A DNA stretch of 64,000 nucleotides, from NCBI RefSeq assembly GCF_011075055.1, contig NC_058150.1:7192001-7256000 (forward strand). The letters are read 5' to 3'. The position numbers were made by a program, and so were the translations under genes. The stretch is from Mangifera indica. Lineage: Eukaryota > Streptophyta > Magnoliopsida > Sapindales > Anacardiaceae. Shown one piece after another: positions 48,044 to 58,493 of the stretch (positions are counted from its first letter, which is position 1; each line of letters begins with the position of its first letter). Under the pieces are notes generated by a model that was not told where the DNA came from, ran no database searches, and saw nothing but the letters and a program-made list of their open reading frames with translations.

Positions 48044-49095
48044 TAAGGTAAGGGGGTACTGCCAACTATTAGATATGCAAAGGTAAGAGAACTACGTAGG
48101 TTTTGATTCTTCTAAACCTCAAGAAGATACGTAGAAAGCTTAATTGAAAAATTAAGTCCAAGTCTTTCTTTTAATTTTCAATTATTGTAATTAATAATTT
48201 AAAAATTAAATCAAGATCATGTATTAGAATTAACGGTTCAATATTGGTTTCAAACCGAAATCGTCGGTTCCAAATCGGGGTCATGAACCGGAACTGGGGG
48301 TTTCGAGCCGTCCTGTTACGGTTTCGGTTCAGGGTCCTTATATTTTTTAACCGTGAACCGACGGTTCCGAACTAAAACCGACGGTTCATAAACCGTGGCT
48401 AGGTCTAGTTCATAGCATAAATGCCAAGAAAAGTTGTGCCGGCTTGCCTATTTAATATTGTCTTAACTTCTGTTGGTAGGATGACAGGCTAGGAGGTGCC
48501 GGTGGCGGTACCACTGCCAAAGATGCCAAAGGCAATGATGTCATTGCACAAGGATTGAAAGTACAAAGGTTGATGAGCACTTCAGACTCCGATTTAAGGC
48601 TTTTTTTTTTTTTTTTTCTTTTTCTGTTGTTGTTTTAATCATCAAAGCCACTAATAATTTGTAATCTCAAAATTACGGGGAGGTGTTGAAGTGGCGAGTG
48701 CTTTGGGTATCTGATTGAAATTAATTCGTATATCAGGGAGATCCAACTTACCTTGTTGTGGAAAAGGATCGAACACTTGCATCATTCGGAATAAATGCAG
48801 TGTGCACTCATCTTGGGTGTGTTGTGCCATGGAATCAAGCTGAGAAGAAGTTCATCTGCCCTTGTCATGGCTCTCAGTACAATGACCAAGGAAGAGTTGT
48901 GAGAGGACCTGCTCCATTGGTAACCAAATTATCATATCTTGTGTTCATTACCATGGATCTCATTACAACATTTCCTTTATCATCTTTTACTTCATAATTG
49001 CCATGGCTCATGCCAATGTGGAAGACGGCAAGGTAGTGTTTGTTCCATGGACTGAGACCGATTTCAGAACTGGTGACGCACCATGGTGGGCATAA

Positions 49096-49572
49096 ACTTC
49101 TTTCAGAGATTATAAACAGACTATATAAGATACCTGATTGTAATCATATTCATGCCAATTATCGATTATTTGTAAAGATTTACCAATGGGTATTCATATT
49201 GGTCAGAAATATATCAGATTTATAAATATGAAAATTAAAACTTATATTACACAAAATCAATTTATTTGAGTTAAAATTCAATCCATCATAGTTATATACC
49301 ACCCACTTCACTCACTTTTATTATATTTAAGATTCTTTTTCTTTCAGTCTCCCTCAATATCATCTTATTTGCATCCAGTCTTGTTGTATCAGGATTTTTC
49401 TTACAGAACTTGCATAGAATTTATTTTATTCTGTACCAATCAAATGAGGCAACAGATAACAAGCACAAATTTCTTCCACTACTTATGGATAAATATTTGC
49501 ATAACACTATTAATACTCGAGTGGAATCGACTTTCAAACTGTGTTAACGCCAAATTTAATCGAAATCATGCA
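49096..49572. other. Spacer between PETC copy and decarboxylase
   Basis: The two genes converge here, so both 3' flanks share about 480 bp. No further feature seen. Confidence 0.5.
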
Positions 49573-51069
49573 TCAATCTTTGACTTTGAGCAATGCATCG
49601 GCTCCTTCCTTTATCAACTTCCACGCAGCAACGACGTGGCGATCTTCACTGAATGTTGCTCCCACTGCAAACCTCAGCATATATAGTCCACCGACTATGG
49701 TGTGGCTCATATAAATCCGCCCCGTTGAGTTCACCCATTCCAGTAGTCTACGGTTCAACATCTCTGTGTAACCCGACTCCACATCAGAATATGGGTTCAA
49801 CCGAAAACATACCAATGCAAACTGTCTCGGCACTACGATCTCGAACCGGGGATCCGATTTCACGAGCCCCTCAAACATTTTGGCCATGCGTACGTCAGAG
49901 CGGATGTGGCTTTGTAGGTTCACCAGACCAGAGCTACGTAGAATCATCCATAACCGGAGCGACTTGAATTTTCGACCTGTACCCACTTGCCAATCCTTGT
50001 AATCCACAACCAAAGCTGATTCGCTTTGATTGTTTCTCAAATACTCCGGGTTGGTGCTTAATGCCTTGGTAAGTCTACTTGGATTTTTGATCCACAAGCA
50101 ACAACAGTCCAAGTAACTGAGGAGCCATTTATGAGGACTCAAACTGAGTGAGTCAATTTCTTCGACACCATTCAAGTAGTGTCTAAACTCAGGACAAATA
50201 CATGCACTACCACCGTAAGCAGCGTCAACGTGGAACCAAATGCCGTATTCTTTTGCTACCTCAGCAAGCGGTTCGATGGGATCAATGGCTGCGGTTGACG
50301 TTGTCCCCACTGTTGCACATAAATAAAGCGGGATCAAACCCGCTGCCGTATCAGCTTCCACAACTTTACGAAGAAGCACAGGAGAGAAAGAGAATTCCGT
50401 ATCAATGGTGGTGGGTATTAACCTAATGTTACTTGGATATATACCGGCTAATTTACAGACCTTTGTGAATGTGGAATGAGTCTGATCAGAGCAATAAACA
50501 GCAAGCTTACACGTGTTGTTCATGCCAATAACTTCAAGAACTTTATCTCTGGCAGCAATGAGAGTTACAAGAATGGATTCACTGGTAGTATTTTGAATAA
50601 CGCCACCCCCCGTGCCGGAAAACATGAAGGATTTTGGAAGTTTGAGCATATTAGCAAGCCAGTCCGTGACAACCATCTCGAGCTCAGTGGCAGCTGGAGA
50701 TGCAATCCAGTTGAAACCAACAGCGTTAAAGCTAGTACACAGCATTTCTCCGAGAAAAGCTGCGGTGCTAACAGTAGCGGGAAAAAATGCAAAGAAGTTT
50801 GGGCTTAACCAATGAGTCATACCGGGGATTATATCTTTCCGAATGTCTTTAATGATGGTTTCAAAGGACTCAGGTTGGTACGGTGCAGTCTTGGGTAGGC
50901 GTTCGACGAGGTAGCCCGGTTGAACTTGGCTGAGAACTGGATAAGATTCAATGTTTTGGTAGTAATCAGCAATAAAATCCACCATTTCATGTGCTCGCCT
51001 TCGGAACTCCTCAGGATTTAAAGGCTGGAATTGGCCAGACTCAGCCGAGTTTGAACCAAGGCTATCCAT
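49573..51069 (-). CDS. Aromatic L-amino acid decarboxylase (tryptophan/tyrosine decarboxylase family)
   Basis: An uninterrupted 498-codon gene, the usual length and intronless form of plant group II PLP decarboxylases. Visible: N-terminal [41 protein letters not shown] segment ([12 protein letters not shown]); phosphate-binding [15 protein letters not shown]; His198 in SDQTHS, which stacks on PLP in the family; Asp282 in [12 protein letters not shown]; and PLP lysine Lys314 in SPHKWLL. The mobile catalytic loop has Tyr343 in TNPEYLRN. Tyr at this position is associated with true decarboxylation, and Phe with aldehyde synthases, so tryptamine or tyramine formation is the likelier outcome. Choice between tryptophan and tyrosine is not settled here. 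Cytosolic, as no targeting peptide is seen. Appears intact. Confidence 0.95.
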   Translation of the reverse strand: MDSLGSNSAESGQFQPLNPEEFRRRAHEMVDFIADYYQNIESYPVLSQVQPGYLVERLPKTAPYQPESFETIIKDIRKDIIPGMTHWLSPNFFAFFPATVSTAAFLGEMLCTSFNAVGFNWIASPAATELEMVVTDWLANMLKLPKSFMFSGTGGGVIQNTTSESILVTLIAARDKVLEVIGMNNTCKLAVYCSDQTHSTFTKVCKLAGIYPSNIRLIPTTIDTEFSFSPVLLRKVVEADTAAGLIPLYLCATVGTTSTAAIDPIEPLAEVAKEYGIWFHVDAAYGGSACICPEFRHYLNGVEEIDSLSLSPHKWLLSYLDCCCLWIKNPSRLTKALSTNPEYLRNNQSESALVVDYKDWQVGTGRKFKSLRLWMILRSSGLVNLQSHIRSDVRMAKMFEGLVKSDPRFEIVVPRQFALVCFRLNPYSDVESGYTEMLNRRLLEWVNSTGRIYMSHTIVGGLYMLRFAVGATFSEDRHVVAAWKLIKEGADALLKVKD

Positions 51070-51113
51070 TTTGAAGGCTTAAAGGATGGTTTACAACGGG
51101 GAAGGTTGTAGTG

Positions 51114-51121
51114 TATTTATA
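51114..51121 (-). promoter_or_regulatory. TATA box of the decarboxylase gene
   Basis: TATAAATA on the minus strand, 45 bp upstream of the start codon, implying a very short 5' leader. Confidence 0.7.
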
Positions 51122-51730
51122 GTGAATGAAGGCGAAGAGAGGTTGATGTAAGACAAAGTTATATTTATGAAGCAATTACGTTTTTGGTAGATTAAAACCA
51201 TAAAATTGGCCCCAGTCAAATGAATCGTGGGGAGTAGTTAAATTTGTTTCAGAGTATTTTTAAGAGACAGTCTGGAGGATGCATAGCCTCGGGGTGATGG
51301 TATGGTGTTTCTATTTTTGACAGATTTTGTTCATGCAGAGGCTCACTTGCTGTTAAGTGTCAAACCTAATTTGGTCAGTTTCCTTACCTTTTCACATGAT
51401 TCCACCAATTGAGTGTTTACAACACAAACACCACTATTCTGAAATCACACGGTTTTATGTAATTAACAAGCAATTTTGAATTACTTTTGCCCGTATGTTA
51501 CACAATTCTTTTTTTCTTTACACGACATGGCATTGGCATATATACGAGACACGGGTCTAACTAAGCAAACCATTCATGATAATAACAAATAATAGCCACA
51601 ATAATTCAATTTCGGATTACTTACGCACAAAAGAGAGACTAAAACTGGAAATACTCCAATAATTCAATTTCGGTTCAAACGTCCCTGCATGATTTTGGTT
51701 AGTATGAAATCCTTCTCGAGATCTTTACGG
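51122..51730. other. Upstream region of the decarboxylase, no other feature seen
   Basis: Ordinary AT-rich sequence extending to the target duplication of the next MITE. Confidence 0.5.
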
Positions 51731-51739
51731 TTTATAGAA

Positions 51740-52471
51740 GGCCAAAGGACTTATTCCCACCAAAAGTATGTTATTATCTCAAAATTTCTTTATTAACTTT
51801 GAAAATCTTATTTACTTACCCATAAATAGTTAAAATTAATGGAACTCTAACCCCTTAAAATTTTATCTCTTTTCCTCCTTAATCCCTAAAAACTAACTAT
51901 TTCCCCCTAGACCAAGTTTTAAAAAATAGCATTCTCCCCCCAGGGTTTAGTTTTCAAACCCCAACATCAAATTCGATACCATCATCGACGACAAAGCTCT
52001 CCAAAGGTATCACCATGCTCCGATGGTCTCTCTTCCCTCCTCTAGAATGTCAGTCGACCGAGATCTGGCCTGAAAAGTTAAAGAGTTTCATCGGGAGACA
52101 AAAAACTTCGTCTTTCAGGTCAGATCTCAATCGACTGACATTCCAAAAGAAAGAAGAGAGACTATTAGAGCATGGTGATGCCTCTGGAGAGCTTCATCAT
52201 CAATGATGGCACTGGGGATTGAAAACTAAACCCTAGGGGGGGAATGCTATTTTTTAAAACTTGGCCTAGGGAGAAATGATTAGTTTTTAGGGATTAGGAG
52301 GGAAAAATAGATAAAATTTGAATTTATTTTTAATATTATAAATAAAATAACAATTTTGTCTTTTAAACCATTAATTTTAATAGCTCATAAGTGGGTAAAT
52401 GAAATTTTCAAAGTGAACTAGTGGAAACTTGAGATAACAACAAACTTTGGGTGGGAAATAGTCCTTTGGCC
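51740..52471. mobile_element. Mutator-type MITE (GGCCAAAGG family), copy 2, full-length foldback
   Basis: 732 bp. Starts GGCCAAAGGACTTATTCCCA, ends GGGAAATAGTCCTTTGGCC. TTTATAGAA flanks both sides exactly (51731-51739 and 52472-52480), a 9-bp target duplication. Most of the element is one long inverted repeat: blocks such as CTCTCCAAAGGTATCACCAT on the left pair with the right half, and the two arms nearly meet near 52090. A transcript would form a long hairpin. Confidence 0.93.
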
Positions 52472-52564
52472 TTTATAGAAATGTAAGATCTATGGGAATA
52501 TTTCAATAATATCACTTGATTTGAAAGTCTTTGTTTCATTCTTTAAACCTCTCGTGAGAGGGTT

Positions 52565-52760
52565 TTGCTACGAATAGTATTATGTATATAAATAATGAAT
52601 ATAAGTTTATATACAAATTATATAATATAATTATATAATTAGATATTATTTTATCTTTAATTTAAAATCACTTAATTATATAATAAAATATTATCATTTA
52701 TGCATAAATTTGTACTCATTATTTATATACAAAGTTTTATTGTTTTGCATTATTATTTTT
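52565..52760. mobile_element. Short AT-rich MITE family, copy
   Basis: Inverted ends around TATGTATATAAATAATGA and its complement TCATTATTTATATACAAA, with the core TTATTTTATCTTTAATTTAA. Same family as 16942-17101. Confidence 0.55.
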
Positions 52761-53749
52761 CACTCACCATTTCTTCAATCAACAAGCAATCAAAGAACAA
52801 CACAATAAAAACAAAAGATCATAACTTCAATAAGTGTAACAATAATAAAAAGAATGGAAAATTAATTAAAATAATCTAATAATAAAGGGCTTCCACGATA
52901 TTAGTTAAGAGATTACATGGATATAGCCAAGAGACCAATATAACACATATTTTACCCTCATCTCTTACCTTAATAAACCCTAGCCGCACCTTGTTTTTTT
53001 CATCCACAATTTTATTTATAATTCAATTAAAAATCAATGAATCCAACAACAGATTCATCTTAATTCAAGTAAATAAACATTTCATTATATTGTTTTTTTA
53101 TATTTTTCAAGAATTGAATATAAAATTTGAAGAATTATTAATTTGGCAGCCATTATCTGCTTCTAATATGAATAGCTCTAATTTTATTCTAATTCTTTCA
53201 TCAATTTTTCATTATTATTGTGAAGTATGATACAATATCTAGTTTATTAAAGTTTTGCTTGAAATTTGTATGAAAATTGAAGATTTCTTGGGTAGAAGTG
53301 ATCGTATTGGAGCAATTTTGCCTACCATAGCTCCCACTCTATTTTTTCCCTTCTAATATATATTTTTTTAATCAATTTTCAAATATTATTGTTAATATTA
53401 TAAATATGATATTAACCTTGTTTATATTATTTGGTGTTAGATTTTATACAAAATTTGAAGAAATCTTAGGTAGTATTAAGAGAGAAGTAAATGTTCCTAG
53501 TGTTTATAAGGTCTCATAATTTCATCAATTCAACTTTTCTGTAGTAAAATTTACTTATCAGGATTTTACTTAATCTTTTTAATTCATGTATTTGTATAAA
53601 CAATAAAACTATACATACCTATTAATATTAATTTGATTTTGAGTTATAAAAAGTATAAGAAACTAAGGGTAAGAGTAACGTAGGCAAGGTAAGATGGGGT
53701 AGGCGGAATCACGTCCAGAAAGCTAAAATGTATGTTTTAAAACCTTTTA

Positions 53750-53826
53750 GGAATGATTTATGTATACATATATTCATGTGTGTATATATTTGTATACCAA
53801 AAATATGTACACAAAACATTGCTCTT
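53750..53826. mobile_element. Short AT-rich MITE family, core-less remnant
   Basis: Only the two inverted ends are present (GAATGATTTATGTATAC and GTACACAAAACATTGCTC); the core shared by the other copies is missing. Confidence 0.4.
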
Positions 53827-53865
53827 AAAAAAATTCATGTCCCTACCCAACCTTTATAAATTTTT

Positions 53866-54908
53866 GGCCAAAGGACTTATTCCCACCCAAAGTGTGGTTT
53901 ATTGCCAAACTCTCACTCATTAAGTTTTAAAAACTCAAATATTCATTCATTATCTAATTTCTATTAAAATTCACTGTTATGATTAAGGTTTTAACTATCA
54001 TTTTTTCAATTATATTAAAATATATATAATTTTATTCCATTTTTTATCAGATTTTAAAAACTGATAATTTCACCTCAATTTTAACTTTTCTAGTTTTGAA
54101 AAGTGGTTATTACCTTCCCCCCCCCCCCCCCCCCCCCTCCCTCAAAAAAAACCATCCTGGCTTTTCTTCCTTTTTTGGCCACCATCTCTGGCAATAGTAA
54201 TGGCAATTTCACCAGTAACCCGTTTAACTCACACACATAAACAACAACACAATAAACCCTAAATCGATCAATAGTTGTCAAGAGTGTAGATAACAACAAT
54301 AACAAAGGTGTGAATAGCCCCACCCAGTCACGTGACAATGGTGGCAAGAAGATAGTTGCGGTAGGGTCTTCGTGGGCGCAGGTCATGTGAGGTGAATCGG
54401 ATTCGAACACATTCGTTCCTTCACGCAATGAGTGTCAAAGATGGTTGTGGGCAAGCTAAGGAAGATAGTGTGGAGCATGGGACTGGCAATGCTAGGAAAA
54501 CATTAGCGTGGAATAAGCCATCAAACGGAGCAAAGAGGAGAAAAAAGGATGGGAAGAAGATTATTGTAAAGTTAGACGAGTTGTTGGTGGTGAAATTGTA
54601 CCGTCAGTATTGTCAAAGATGATGGCCGGAGAGAGAAGAAAAAAAATCTTAGTGATTTGGAGGAGGATGGGTGCGGCAAGGTGAATAATCACTTTTTAAA
54701 ACTAGAAAAATTTAAATTTAAATGAAATTATTAATTTTTAAAATCTAAGAAGAAAATAGGATAAAATTATATATTTTTTAATATTACTAGTAAAATGATA
54801 ATTTTACTTTTAATTTTAAAATAAAATTTTAATAAAAACTGAATAGTAAATAGGTATTTGAATTTTTAAAATTTAGCTAAACCTTAGGTAACAATAAGTC
54901 TTCCGGCC
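53866..54908. mobile_element. Mutator-type MITE (GGCCAAAGG family), copy 3, with unrelated interior
   Basis: Starts GGCCAAAGGACTTATTCCCA and ends AACAATAAGTCTTCCGGCC. TAAATTTTT flanks both sides exactly (53857-53865 and 54909-54917). The outer 250 bp on each side correspond to copies 1 and 2. The middle (about 54150-54650) is different, less AT-rich sequence not found in copy 2. It could be captured host DNA, but I recognise no protein in it. Confidence 0.92.
54117..54137. repeat. Poly-C tract of 21 bases
   Basis: An uninterrupted C homopolymer inside MITE copy 3, where copies 1 and 2 have short C runs. Its true length may be uncertain because homopolymers are hard to sequence. Confidence 0.9.
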
Positions 54909-54917
54909 TAAATTTTT

Positions 54918-56562
54918 TTTATTCTCTTATTTTACACATTAGTGGGTCATGTCAAGTTAGTTCGCAGGTACAATTTTAAGATTGGGTTTGGCAAGGCTCA
55001 CAATTTTGTAGATTGTGCCGCCTGTAGGCCGTGCCATTAAAGTGGAGACTAGGTCGGCCTAGCTGCCCCGCCGTGTCTGCTCATAGGCAAAGGCGGGTAA
55101 GGTTGGATACTATCTTTGGCGTAGACGTATAGCATATTATAATTTCCCTATTTCTTATTTTTTAGTTGTACTGTTTGTCCAAGTACCATTTAGATTATTG
55201 TGGAAGTTCATGATTTATCATCTTGTCTCAACTGAAAAACAATCGACAATTGCTAAGAGTTTTGAACATCACATTCACAATTGTACCTCAAAAATAAACT
55301 CAACTGTTTAATCTACCATATTCATAAGATATCGTCGTCACTGCAGTAGTGAAGTCAAACACACAAGGCCGAGTCATTTCTCTCCCATCCGCTGAGCATG
55401 TGAAATGAAATGGAAAATATATAATTCTTATTAAATTGACTTAAGCAAACGACTTTCTTTTAGTTGTGGGAATTTCTTCGTGATGCTTACTGAATTACTA
55501 ATTCTTTAAATTCAAAAAATCCCCTAGCCTTCGCAAGTCGTTTGTTCATTGCCATCTTGCAATGTAGTTATGGAAAATTTACTTGTGATAAGAAAAATAT
55601 TGAGACACTGATGACCCCAGTTTCAACTTCTTGTTAAAACCTAAACGTACACTATCAAGTAAATCAAATATAAAGTCAAAACTAACGTTACTATTTCAAG
55701 TTTTGGTTTGTCATTGATTGTATAGGACGGTTTCAATGGAATGTAATGAAGTCAATAGCGTCTATTTTGATGAGGGTTGATTATTGTAAAGGAAATAATA
55801 AAACCAAATAAAAGAGAGAGAGAGAGAGAGAGAGAAAATGTGCATCATTTGGGAAGCGGCATATACAAGAAACTTCAATATATTGAAGACGGTTAGGCTC
55901 CAGGTTTTCAATCTCTGCCTCTGCCCCAGAATTACGATTAAAGATTTCTACAGAGTTAAACCACTGTGCATAAATTAGTTTTTAATATTTTATTGATGTT
56001 TGACTGTTGAGAAAAGAAAAGTATATTTACAGGATGAGATATTCGTTGAAAAAATTCTGACATATTTGCTGCAATGTAAGGGAAGTATTCTGCAATGGTT
56101 CTGTGTTTGGTTCTCGGAATCGGGTGCCTCGTTTCATGGAACAGCATGCCTGCAGTAAAAGATTACTATTTTTACCTGTAATTTTGAAGTCTCAATCTTC
56201 GGTATGTTAGGATCTCAAATGTAAATAATGAAATTGGAATCCGATATAGGAAACTATAAGCTTCTAATGTGGGGTTTATATGGCTTTGATCCCACCTCTG
56301 CCTTATTTTGCTCGGCCATTTGATAGGAAACTGCCTGTTTGGTCTAAGCTGTAATTTGTAAAAACCCTCTTACGTTAAAATTATACCAATCTAACGTTCC
56401 CCTGAAACTTAACCACCTTATTAATCGGCTATAAATGCAGTTACATCAGGAAAAGGAGGACTCGGAACTTCCCTGAAATCCTATAGCAAGCCAAATCCTA
56501 CAATTGTACATTATATCCCTTGAAATCATTCTAATCCTTTTTCCTAAATTTTCAATCTATAG
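54918..56562. other. Intergenic DNA before the ENT pseudogene
   Basis: It contains GC-richer repeat-like sequence at 54940-55120 (resembling 61650-62000 in composition), an (AG)n tract at about 55813-55834, and a stray partial copy of the ENT exon start near 56447-56479. No intact gene. A minus-strand frame at 55956-56147 looks non-random in places but could not be identified. Confidence 0.45.
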
Positions 56563-57930
56563 CTGGATTTAGCTACATCAGGGAAAGGAGGACTCGGAAC
56601 TTTCCTTGGAATAAGTTCCATTGGTGGTGCTTTTGGAGTTGCTGATGCGCATGTGCCGGGGGCAATGGTTGGAGAGCTTTCCTTCATCAGCGCTGAATTA
56701 ATTCATGTCAGTACATGCATTTGGCTTGCTATATTCCAATTATTTTCCCATTTTAAATTTTGACATTCACTTTTGTTTCAAATTCATCAGTCTTTTATAG
56801 CTGATTTGGCGGCATCAAGGACTCCAACCTCTGCTTGAAGGCTAATCACAAAAGCAGTTTTCCAGATGGTCTTTGCAAGGACGCTAGTATGTCATGCCAT
56901 AGCAAATTTTATGTGTTCCTTTTTCCACTTAGTTATCAAGAATCTAATGTTTATCTGAATAACAGACATAATAATTCTAATATTAGGTAGCTCAATACAA
57001 GTTACCTTTACCATTTCTTACAGTTCTATTCTTTGCCATCTCAGCTGCTTTTTTAGCTTATTTGTGTTCTTTTTGACGCCTATGCGTTTCCAAAGCTGCC
57101 CATTGTGAAGTACTACCGTGTTAATCTAAGGCAGCCTCAGAAGGATCCAAAACTGTCTCAGCTGACCTTGATGCTGGAGGCATTCAAATATTAACTAGAG
57201 AAGAAGTAAGCTCATTTCTCTGACAATAAGAAAGGAAAATTTTCATATTGAATGAATTTCAATCTTCTATAACCTTTAGTAATAGGATGCAGGATGAGCA
57301 ACATAGAGTTATTATATCAGAACATGAATTATGCGCTTGACCTGTTTCTCATACTAAGATTCTTATTTGAAGATACTGGATCACACAGTTTGGGCACACG
57401 TTATATGCTCATGCATTCATCAGATTAATTTAGTTAGTTCTGCTGCTTTAGTTGCATCTTCAGTCAACAGACACAATTCTTTTCCTCAAAAACTCAGGCA
57501 CTTGCCAGTGGATGTGTATGCATTTAATGTCCATCGTGCGGGTGATATATTAACAGGCGTAAATATACATTTTCAGGTATGCACTCGTTTTGACTGCAAT
57601 GTATAACGTGTGGGATCTAATTAGGAGATACATTCCACCACTCCTGAAGTTGGAGTTTCGACAAGGTCTCATGTCCGCGGTTCTTTCTTGTTTCTTTCTT
57701 ATCGCAGCATTCTATTTTCACTGTAAGTAATGGGGACAGGACTGGATGATTATGCCAACATCCTTGGTAGACGCAAGTAATGGTTATGTCTCAGTTTGTG
57801 TTCTTACTTCAGCATCAAAAGGCTACAAGGTTTGTTCATAACACAATACCTGAAAATATAGGTAGGAATTAAAAAGTATTATTGTATTTAAATCTTGTAA
57901 GGACCAGTGCAGAGTGCACTTGGAAAGGGT
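56563..57930 (+). pseudogene. Equilibrative nucleoside transporter (ENT family) pseudogene, both ends missing
   Basis: Exon-like blocks with splice borders follow family order. 56563-56706: LDLATSGKGGLGTF to VGELSFISAELIH. 56791-56886: DLAAS then a TGA, then RLITKAVF. 57024-57205: LFFAISA, with FPKLPIVKYYR in one frame and KAASEGSKT in another. 57577-57829: TAMYNVWDLIRRYIP to SASKGYK, with an internal TAA. From about 57902: PVQSALGK. ENT proteins carry nucleosides across membranes through about 11 helices. Here the N-terminal helices and the last helices are absent, and frameshifts and stops occur in several exons, so no transporter can be made. Confidence 0.88.
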
Positions 57931-58493
57931 TGAAGAGCCTGTACTTGCCTCTGGCAATTACAAATGACGCCTAGCCCTTTTCAACCCACTGGGGTTGAAG
58001 AGCCTGGCCCAGAATCACCTAAATTCAACCGCGATTCTGTGTCTTGAGCATATGAATTCATGCTGACAAATTGAATAATAATCGACCAACATACTCAGTC
58101 TTGGGGATTCGTTTCGAGACCTTGTTTACATTTCTCGATAGATTATTAAAATTTTAAATCAGTACTGTGCCTTCGAAACTCAATCCAATAATTATCTAAG
58201 AAAGGCCAAAACGCCAAAAAATAAATATAAAGTGACAAATAGCAAAAACAATTTGCAAAAAGCATAAAAATATATAAAATATAAATGACAACAGTAACTG
58301 GGCAAGAAATCCTCCTTGTACTATATGTCAAAAGCGACATGGAAACCAGCCTGAAATTTACAGTGACCAAAAGCGCAAAAATGACCCGCATTGCCCTTTT
58401 GTCTCCCAAGTCATAGCTTCACTTCAACCGCTTCACGTGACCTCCACAGACACAAGAATTATACAGTGGCCGGCCTCACCACTACCGTTGACT
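57931..58493. other. Spacer, 3' flanks of ENT pseudogene and GPI-protein gene
   Basis: Holds two copies of GGTTGAAGAGCCTG (57929 and 57992) 63 bp apart. The rest is unremarkable AT-rich sequence. Confidence 0.5.

Larger units (their letters stand above)
45907..48407 (+). mobile_element. hAT-superfamily transposon in PETC intron 2
   Basis: It begins TAGACCTGGCCACG and ends CGTGGCTAGGTCTA, inverted repeats of about 14 bp with one mismatch. GTTCATAG flanks both sides exactly (45899-45906 and 48408-48415), the 8-bp hAT target duplication. Both subterminal regions are dense in AACCG/CGGTT words. The insert is on the same strand as PETC. Its transposase is decayed although the target duplication is intact. 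Confidence 0.94.
44954..49095 (+). pseudogene. PETC: Chloroplast Rieske iron-sulfur protein (cytochrome b6f) gene copy, probably defective
   Basis: Exons 44954-44992, 45100-45341, 48488-48560 and 48737-48919 join in phase. They encode a plastid transit peptide (MASSALSPATPSQ onward), the membrane anchor ([21 protein letters not shown]), the Gly-rich hinge (LGGAGGGTTAKDA) and the Rieske domain with both cluster boxes, CTHLGC and CPCHGS. Two defects are visible. Exon 3 reads GNDVIAQGLK, lacking about 15 residues that PETC proteins have between GNDVIA and QGLK. The last exon (about 49000-49095, [21 protein letters not shown]) has no AG anywhere between the donor at 48920 and its coding sequence, so normal splicing is blocked. 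Read-through would replace the last ~30 residues. A 2.5-kb hAT element occupies intron 2. A functional copy elsewhere is expected. Confidence 0.85.
52481..53856. other. AT-rich spacer between MITE copies
   Basis: It holds two small MITE-family relatives (52565-52760 and 53750-53826). The frame at 52991-53230 has no recognisable features. Confidence 0.5.

Noticed and set aside
50202..50815. Antisense frames within the decarboxylase
   Set aside because: Shadows of a strongly conserved coding frame on the other strand.
19633..51069. MYB and decarboxylase as a metabolic gene cluster
   Set aside because: They are 29 kb apart with unrelated genes and transposons between them, and no further pathway enzymes are present.
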